This document shows positions 58,650-64,000 of a stretch of 64,000 bases of DNA, piece after piece. Position 1 is the stretch's first letter, and the number at the start of each line of letters is the position of its first letter. Origin of the DNA: Aquatica leii. Its lineage: Eukaryota; Arthropoda; Insecta; Coleoptera; Lampyridae. The notes below the pieces were generated by a model. That model was given only the letters and a program-made list of their open reading frames with translations, ran no database searches and was not told the DNA's origin. The DNA lies in the NCBI GenBank assembly GCA_035610365.1, contig CM069432.1:281054709-281118708 (forward strand). Reading direction: 5' to 3'. A program made the translations under genes and the position numbers.

Positions 58650-60092
58650 GAATTCCCCCCCAGCAAGATAAAAGCGTGGAGCGAGAATAACGAAGACAAA
58701 AGCTAAAATGAAGATAGAAATTTAGGCTTACGCCAAGGATAGAACCCAAAAATCCAAAACCAACCCCAAAACACAATAACACCCAACCCAAGAAGAAACG
58801 TAGATGAAAGAAGTTTTCCCAATTTACTAAGCATCACCAACCAGATGTGTCCAAAAGTCGCATGAAGCGGAATGATACTTCAAAGAACCAGAAACTCAAC
58901 CAACAGTCGTTACGCTAAGAAGCAAGAAAGCAACGCAGTCCCATAGACCTTACTGATCGACAGTACCAAGCAAACCAAGAGAAAAAGAAGAATGATAGGA
59001 AAGAAAAAAAGTTTAGAAATAAGAAGTCATGATTATCTGTTGCTAATCGAATGCTCGTAGATCCTCAATCGCTGCGCTAGACTGTCACAATGAAACTGAT
59101 AAGCCGATAAACGGAATAGAATATCCCAAGAAAAAAACCAAAGAGAAAAGTAGCAAAAGAGATATCCTAAGAATGACCAACAACATCCAGAAAAGCCGAC
59201 CAAGCGGAAGTACATAAAGTACAGAAAACGGAGTTGTAGTCTGTCCCAAGTTTCAGACTTACACAGCAAAACGAATAACCTACTAAGCCCAACGTAGCAA
59301 AAGAGAGAATTAGCAAAAAAAGAAAATAAAGAGAAAAGAATATGGTTGCAGTGAACACTAAAGAAACAAGTGACTAAAAAGAAAAAGAAAGAAAGTGTTC
59401 AACCAACAAACTAAGATAAAAGAAAAAAAGAAAAGAGATAATTGCACTAAAGGCGAACCTTCAAAAGTAAAAGAAAAAAAAAAATGAAACGTAAGAAAAA
59501 CAAGAAAGGAAGAAAAGAAACAGACGGAGAAAGATAAGACAAGGTGTAAGTGTCTTATTCGTTCTTCTCTCCGTAGAAGAAACGAAAAGGAGTGACCAAC
59601 CCTTCAATGCCCAACCAACCGCCCAAAGGAGAGGAGAAAAAGAAGACAAAAGATATGGTAATTAGCTATCAACCGAATGTGTACCAAATGCTGTCCCCAA
59701 AGTGAAAAGTTTATTCCAAGACTTTTATGCCGACAAGCGGAATAGGAAACCCCAGAAAAAAAATTAAAAATCTAAAAGCGAAGCAGAGAATCCTATAAGT
59801 GACATACCGATCCAACAAAAGGCCGACTAAGCGGGTATAACTATATACATACGGAAGGGTAGTCTGTCCCGAAATAAGATGGTAAAGAAAGAAAACCAAA
59901 AGAAAATTGTTAAGCAACTTAATCCAAAGAACAGCAAATCAGTGGCAGCAAATTGGAAGAAGGCAAATGGATAGCATCCGAGTTACTATAACCAAAATAC
60001 CAACAAGATAGTTCAAAGAGTAAAATCAAAATTCCAAACACACGAACCAAGACGATAGCTAAAAGTCAACAATACGAAGTCACCAAGCGTTG
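58650..60092 (-). mobile_element. Long non-coding 3' region of element F
   Basis: About 1.4 kb between the ORF stop and the 3' LTR. The plus strand is highly purine-rich. A motif of the form GCCGACnAAGCGGAAnnA occurs four times (near 59100, 59197, 59728 and 59821), often followed by a GTCTGTCC or CCCAAG word, and the same four units occur in the same order in element E. Conservation without an open frame suggests an RNA-level role such as packaging or dimerisation; this is inference. Confidence 0.65.
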
Positions 60093-61436
60093 TTAAGATT
60101 TACGACGCTTGCGACGCCGATGAAAGAAAAGCGAACGATTGCACGAAAGAGACGTCGATGCATCAGCAGAAGAAACCGAAGGACTCGATGAAAGAGAGAA
60201 ATATGCAGCGTTTACATCCTGAGCAAGTGTATTATCTTTATGTAGATGTGTAGAAGACCTATTAGCAACAGTATTGTTAGAACGCTTCATATTATCTGGC
60301 AATAAGCGAGAGAGCGATTCCAAAGTATTGTTTCGTCGCGAGTTGCAACAGCAAGATCGTATGTACTCAGCAACCTTAGACCTCATATGCGGCCAGTAGA
60401 AGTGAGAGCGAAGACCGTTCAACGTACTTTTAACACTACGGTGGTCACACTTAGATGGAAGATGGTGATAATAGATCAGCTGTTTGCGTTGATCTGATGG
60501 AACAACTAATTTCCATACACATGGATCAGATAGAGAGATACGTACACGTTTACATAACAGGTTTTCCACAATACACCAACGAGAATAACGTCGAGGAAAA
60601 GCAGAAGCTTTAGCAATTAGCCCTAGATACCAAGAGTCTGTAGTAGGCTGAATAATCCTAGCAACCGAAGAAAAATTTGGAGGAAGAGAAGCTAAGGAAC
60701 GAACAGGTCGTAAAGCTTTCTCAGCTTTAGCACGACAGTGAATACAAGTAGTAGACTCACGAGTAGTTACAAAAGAAGGAAACGACGAAGTTTGAAGAGA
60801 ACCAGCAACAGCTCTAGTCGAAGATGTGGAGGCAACAGTTTTATTCGTATAAACCAAAGATGGTTCTAGAAGTCGATCATTTTTCTCATATGTCGAAAAG
60901 TTACAAGAATTATTCGAGTTAAGATTCGATTCCAAACGTTTGCCTAAGGATGTCAATTGCGAAAAAGATGTAATGTCGATTAGTGCGAATTGAAATTGAT
61001 AAAATGAAGTCAAATTGCGACGTATTATTTTAAGTTGTGTCTTCTCCGAGACCGGTTCCATAGTAGCAACATACATCCCAATCGATTCAGTAGGTTTCAT
61101 CCTACGGTTCCGAATAGTATCTAGTAGACGTTTATCGTAGTCTAACGGTAGAAATTCTGTTTTCAAAAGAGTAGTAACATCCTTCCAAGAACGCAAAGAA
61201 GTTCGGTTTGTCCTAAAAGAAAGAAGAGCTTTGCCAGACAAAACCTCGAAAGCTGAGAGGAACAGTTGATGCTGTGAAACACCACGAGACATACACAATT
61301 CGTCAATTCGCAGAAGAAATTCCATGAGCAAAGAAGGATCTTCACCAGAAAAAGTAACATTCCAATTACATAAATTCGTTTCGGAATCAGAGTCCGAAGA
61401 AGTAAGAAGTGGTGGTTCTTCATCTGAAGAATACAT
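60093..61436 (-). CDS. Element F single ORF: Gag-like domain joined to integrase zinc-binding domain
   Basis: An uninterrupted 447-codon frame. Residues about 27-130 form a Gag capsid-like domain: NWNVTFSGEDPSLLMEFLLR, then LSGKALLSFR and WKDVTTLLKTEFLPLDYDKR. Residues about 165-260 are Ser/Thr-rich linker with CIHC at 231. Residues about 285-363 match the integrase N-terminal zinc domain: WCIVENLLCKRV, then KLVVPSDQRKQLI, HHLPSKCDHRSVKSTL, HFYWPHMRSKVAEYI and RSCCCN; the two His are kept but the second Cys of C-x2-C is shifted. Protease, RT, RNase H and the integrase catalytic core are absent. The C-terminus is basic (FFHRRRKRRKS). The start is the ATG at 61434-61436, the first in this frame after a 550-base leader. 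It may encode a structural protein that marks particles or tethers them to DNA, with enzymes supplied by a related full-length element. Confidence 0.75.
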   Translation of the reverse strand: MYSSDEEPPLLTSSDSDSETNLCNWNVTFSGEDPSLLMEFLLRIDELCMSRGVSQHQLFLSAFEVLSGKALLSFRTNRTSLRSWKDVTTLLKTEFLPLDYDKRLLDTIRNRRMKPTESIGMYVATMEPVSEKTQLKIIRRNLTSFYQFQFALIDITSFSQLTSLGKRLESNLNSNNSCNFSTYEKNDRLLEPSLVYTNKTVASTSSTRAVAGSLQTSSFPSFVTTRESTTCIHCRAKAEKALRPVRSLASLPPNFSSVARIIQPTTDSWYLGLIAKASAFPRRYSRWCIVENLLCKRVRISLSDPCVWKLVVPSDQRKQLIYYHHLPSKCDHRSVKSTLNGLRSHFYWPHMRSKVAEYIRSCCCNSRRNNTLESLSRLLPDNMKRSNNTVANRSSTHLHKDNTLAQDVNAAYFSLSSSPSVSSADASTSLSCNRSLFFHRRRKRRKS

Positions 61437-61986
61437 AGCTAAAACAATAACAAGTAAACAATAAACTAACCAAAGTTGTTAACTCCAACGGAAATGTGCC
61501 ACCACGTGTCTGACAAGAACTCAAAATAACAGTAAGTACAAGCCGTATCACTACCCAGTAAGTAATCCAATCAGAAAACAAATTAATCGACGTAGTCGAG
61601 TCAATCCAAAAATCAAAACGAAGGTCCGATTAAAAGAAACGTAAGTAAAGTGCTAATCTACAGTCAAAGTGCAGCACTAAAGAAAAATAAAAAAAGTAAT
61701 AGTTAGTGAAGTAACTCAGACGTCAAGTCTAGTAGCAATAATTACATAAGCAAAGCAAAGTAACTCGAACCCACGTAAGACTAAGAAAAGATAAAAGGAA
61801 TCAATAAAGCAGAAGAACTTATGATCGCACACACTAAATCGAGAGAAATTCAACAGTATAAGCTACCTATGAGTGACAGTAATCCTACGCTAATCACAGT
61901 TAAAGAAAATTGCTAAAAGAAATATAGTGAGATGAGAAATTCGATATGAGAAAAATCGGGGACCCTTAACGTTGGGTAGCCAAATT
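61437..61986 (-). other. Leader of element F with primer-binding site at 61965-61982
   Basis: The plus-strand bases 61965-61982 end in CCA; the minus-strand reading is TGGCTACCCAACGTTAAG, resembling a tRNA-Lys(CUU)-type site with a one-base difference in spacing. Four bases separate it from the LTR. The remainder is AT-rich leader without open frames, where a packaging signal would be expected. Confidence 0.6.
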
Positions 61987-63300
61987 TGTTACAAGCTTTA
62001 GCTATTTTACGAACCTGCACGGCCAACTCACAATAGTCGGTGAGAGGGGGGTTCATAGATACATTAAATATATTTAAGGGCGCCAGAGCTTATCCCAAAG
62101 TAACTTCTGTCCCGCTCAAGACAGGCGGTAGAAACTTGTAACAAGATGTTAGGTTCGTAATGCTGAAAGAAACGAAAAAAAGAAACTACGTCGTTAACAA
62201 CAATTGTACTTTAATTACTCTATCAAGATAAATATATTAACAGTTAAATAGCCAAATATAAGCCGGTACTGGAGAGAATATAGAAAAGAGAATAGCAGCA
62301 GGATCGGCAACTTACACTACACGTCAAACAAAAGTGTAACTACCATAACATATATAAAACTTTATCAGTAAGTAACATTAATAATGATAATTGACTGTGG
62401 ATATAAGCAGCAAGCGATAAGTCCTTTACTTAAACTAATTGAGTCACAATAACAAGTAACAAATCAATTCAAACGTACGATTAGTAAATATAATAAGTCG
62501 TAAGTATGCACCGTAGCGACAACGAATAAATAAGTAAAAGTTGACTTACCAAAGTCCAGGGTTACCTTCAGAAAAACGTTTTTCCTAATGGCTTCCTGCA
62601 ATTAAACTTCCTGAAAACAATCGTGTCTACCTGGCGACTCACAAACTATAAGTAAAAGACACATTTAAGGGAAAGTACTCGAATCGACACTTATCGTATG
62701 CTGTTACATTAAATTTCCCATCTAAGGTGGTATTAAGTTATTGCCTCCGAAGAGAATTCAATCCTATCGTATTAGGATCTTCCGAACAGGTGACCTTCAA
62801 TAATGTAATTAATTGCCTCCGAATAGAATTCAATCTTATCGTATTAGGATCTTCCGAACAGGTGACATTCAATAATGTAATTAATTGCCTCCGAATCGAA
62901 ATTCTGCACTAATTTTCCCTTGAAGATTTTAGATGACGATAAGAATACCCATAGTTAGGAGGTAGCACATGGCGCTAACAAAAGACATAAAAATTACCTT
63001 TAATTAAAAAAAGAACAAAACCCACTTACTCTGCGTGAATAAATTAGTTAATTAAGGAAACTTCTAATTTCCATCGTGTCCCAACACGTGGATGATTTTA
63101 GAAAACGATTTTTCACTCACGCAGACATAGATTAACACATGCACGATGTTAAAGTCAAAATGCCGGAAATCTCGCCGGATATCGCTTACTCAATACAAAG
63201 TGACCAACGAATCCGATAGATGGCGTCGAGAAATATAAAAGTAATTTTTAATCAAACCAATATACAGGGTAATGCATTATTTAAATTTATGCACGTAACA
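61987..63300 (-). mobile_element. 5' LTR of element F (1,314 bp)
   Basis: It runs from TGTTACAAGC to GCACGTAACA. Compared with the 3' LTR it has an extra 72-bp unit (62741-62812 and 62813-62884). A 4-bp duplication GGGC flanks the element. As the 5' LTR of a minus-strand element it should contain the promoter. Confidence 0.9.
62741..62884. repeat. 72-bp tandem duplication in the 5' LTR of element F
   Basis: Two copies beginning TTGCCTCCGAA; only one copy in the 3' LTR. Copies differ by a few bases. Confidence 0.85.
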
Positions 63301-63504
63301 GGGCACATTTTTTAAGAAAAAGGGTAGGTACTTTTAATATACAATCCAAAACCATGTTATATGTTTCGTAAGTATTAGAATATGGATTTATTACTGCGAC
63401 CAAGAGATTTATTTTTTATTTTTATAAGCATATATTTAAACATATATTCTGCAGATATATAAGATTTATTTCACTCATCAGTTAGATATCATACCAATTA
63501 CACT
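63301..63504 (-). other. 3' flank of the hAT transposase gene
   Basis: AT-rich non-coding sequence between the hAT stop codon and element F. It begins with GGGC, the right target duplication. Confidence 0.5.
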
Positions 63505-64000
63505 TCATAACTGTTTCACACAAATAATAATCTTATCCGAATCGACTACATTTTCCTTGCGACAGTTACTATTGCTATCTACAGCACTATGGTTACCGTT
63601 TGAAATCCATTTTCGAACATAACTCGATGGGTTAAATAATTTAAGTGGTGGGCCATTTAATTTCAAAAACATCAGGTTTGATACACGTTTGATTGACAAC
63701 GAATTTCTCAAACTCGAGAGGATGAGATTCATAGCACTGAATGCACATTCACATTCTGCAATTGATATTGGCACACACTTAATGCACATCAGTAAGCTAT
63801 TTAATTCTGGCGGTATCTCCTTCCCCTTCGCTTGCTTGTACTGACAGGAGCTCCTTATAATGGACTTGGTATCAAGTTGAAAGTGCTGACAAAGTTGGCT
63901 CACCATAGAGGATGTCGATTTCTTGAGGCCAGTTAATCGGAAACAGCACTTTAATTTAACCCACAAGCTCATTGTAACTCGCCTTATCAGAGCTTGAATC
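63505..64000 (-). CDS. hAT-family transposase C-terminal domain, partial
   Basis: The frame is open from the window edge to a TGA at 63505-63507. The segment CVPISIAECECAFSAMNLIL then SSLRNSLSIKRVSNLMFL matches the hAT dimerisation domain (P-x-S-x-A-x-x-E-R-x-FS-x-MN...R-x-x-L...L-x-x-L), of the KIAA1586/ZMYM-like kind often seen in insect hAT elements. The usual E-R is E-C here. The upstream DDE core lies outside the window. It could be an active transposase or a degraded one; nothing in the visible part is broken. Confidence 0.7.
   Translation of the reverse strand, partial: IQALIRRVTMSLWVKLKCCFRLTGLKKSTSSMVSQLCQHFQLDTKSIIRSSCQYKQAKGKEIPPELNSLLMCIKCVPISIAECECAFSAMNLILSSLRNSLSIKRVSNLMFLKLNGPPLKLFNPSSYVRKWISNGNHSAVDSNSNCRKENVVDSDKIIICVKQL

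Noticed and set aside
59033-59917. Hydrophobic minus-strand frames in element F
   Set aside because: Same reason: strand composition bias. No signal peptide plus consistent topology, and frames are broken relative to element E.
1-64000. Host protein-coding genes or tRNAs
   Set aside because: No frame with host-family features, splice-supported structure or cloverleaf was found; the tRNA-like strings are primer-binding sites of retroelements.

Overview
The window is eukaryotic intergenic DNA built almost entirely of transposable elements. It is AT-rich, has no operons or prokaryotic signals, and every recognisable reading frame belongs to a mobile element. The mixture (Ty3/gypsy and BEL/Pao LTR elements, Jockey/R1-like LINEs, a Penelope-like element, pogo, Tc1/mariner-like and hAT transposases, a two-gene zinc-finger transposon and a DUF7869-like gene) points to an arthropod, most likely an insect. 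I see no host gene, rRNA or tRNA.

Layout. 0-2 kb: an LTR of a ~1.3 kb family (here LTR-F) has landed in a DUF7869-like gene. 8.1-14 kb: a plus-strand gypsy element (G1) with a Lys-type primer site, gag, protease, RT, RNase H and integrase, broken by frameshifts and by a nested LINE, followed by a BEL/Pao relic. 16-20 kb: an LTR-F relative, a LINE RT relic and a pogo transposase relic. 22.7-23.8 kb: an LTR, primer site and gag stub, then an array of imperfect palindromes. 26-31.7 kb: a minus-strand two-gene transposon interrupted by a solo LTR with a clear target duplication. 32-34.4 kb: a LINE scrap, a Penelope-like RT and a Tc1/mariner-like transposase relic. 34.4-38.2 kb: gypsy element C. 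41.6-50 kb: gypsy elements B and A, the latter with a solo LTR-F inside gag. 52.1-57.2 kb: element E, LTR-bounded but without coding capacity, carrying a 2 kb nested TG...CA insertion that itself holds a foldback with two hammerhead-like cores. 57.3-64 kb: a hAT transposon whose 3' region received element F, an intact and apparently recent LTR element (57409-63300, 4-bp duplication GGGC).

Most interesting points. Element F encodes one open frame joining a Gag-like domain to an integrase zinc-binding domain, with protease, RT, RNase H and integrase catalytic core missing. Elements E and F share their long non-coding internal region, including a four-times repeated motif in the same order, but have unrelated LTRs. 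The foldback at 53.7-54.0 kb carries CTGATGA...GAAAC hammerhead-like cores on both strands. All gypsy elements here except G1 have lost the RT region around or just after the YxDD motif.

All assignments come from reading motifs. No database or alignment software was used, and boundaries given as approximate are by eye. Long stretches (2.0-5.2, 5.5-8.1, 19.9-22.7, 23.8-25.9, 38.3-41.3, 50.0-52.1 kb) are AT-rich with nothing I can recognise.
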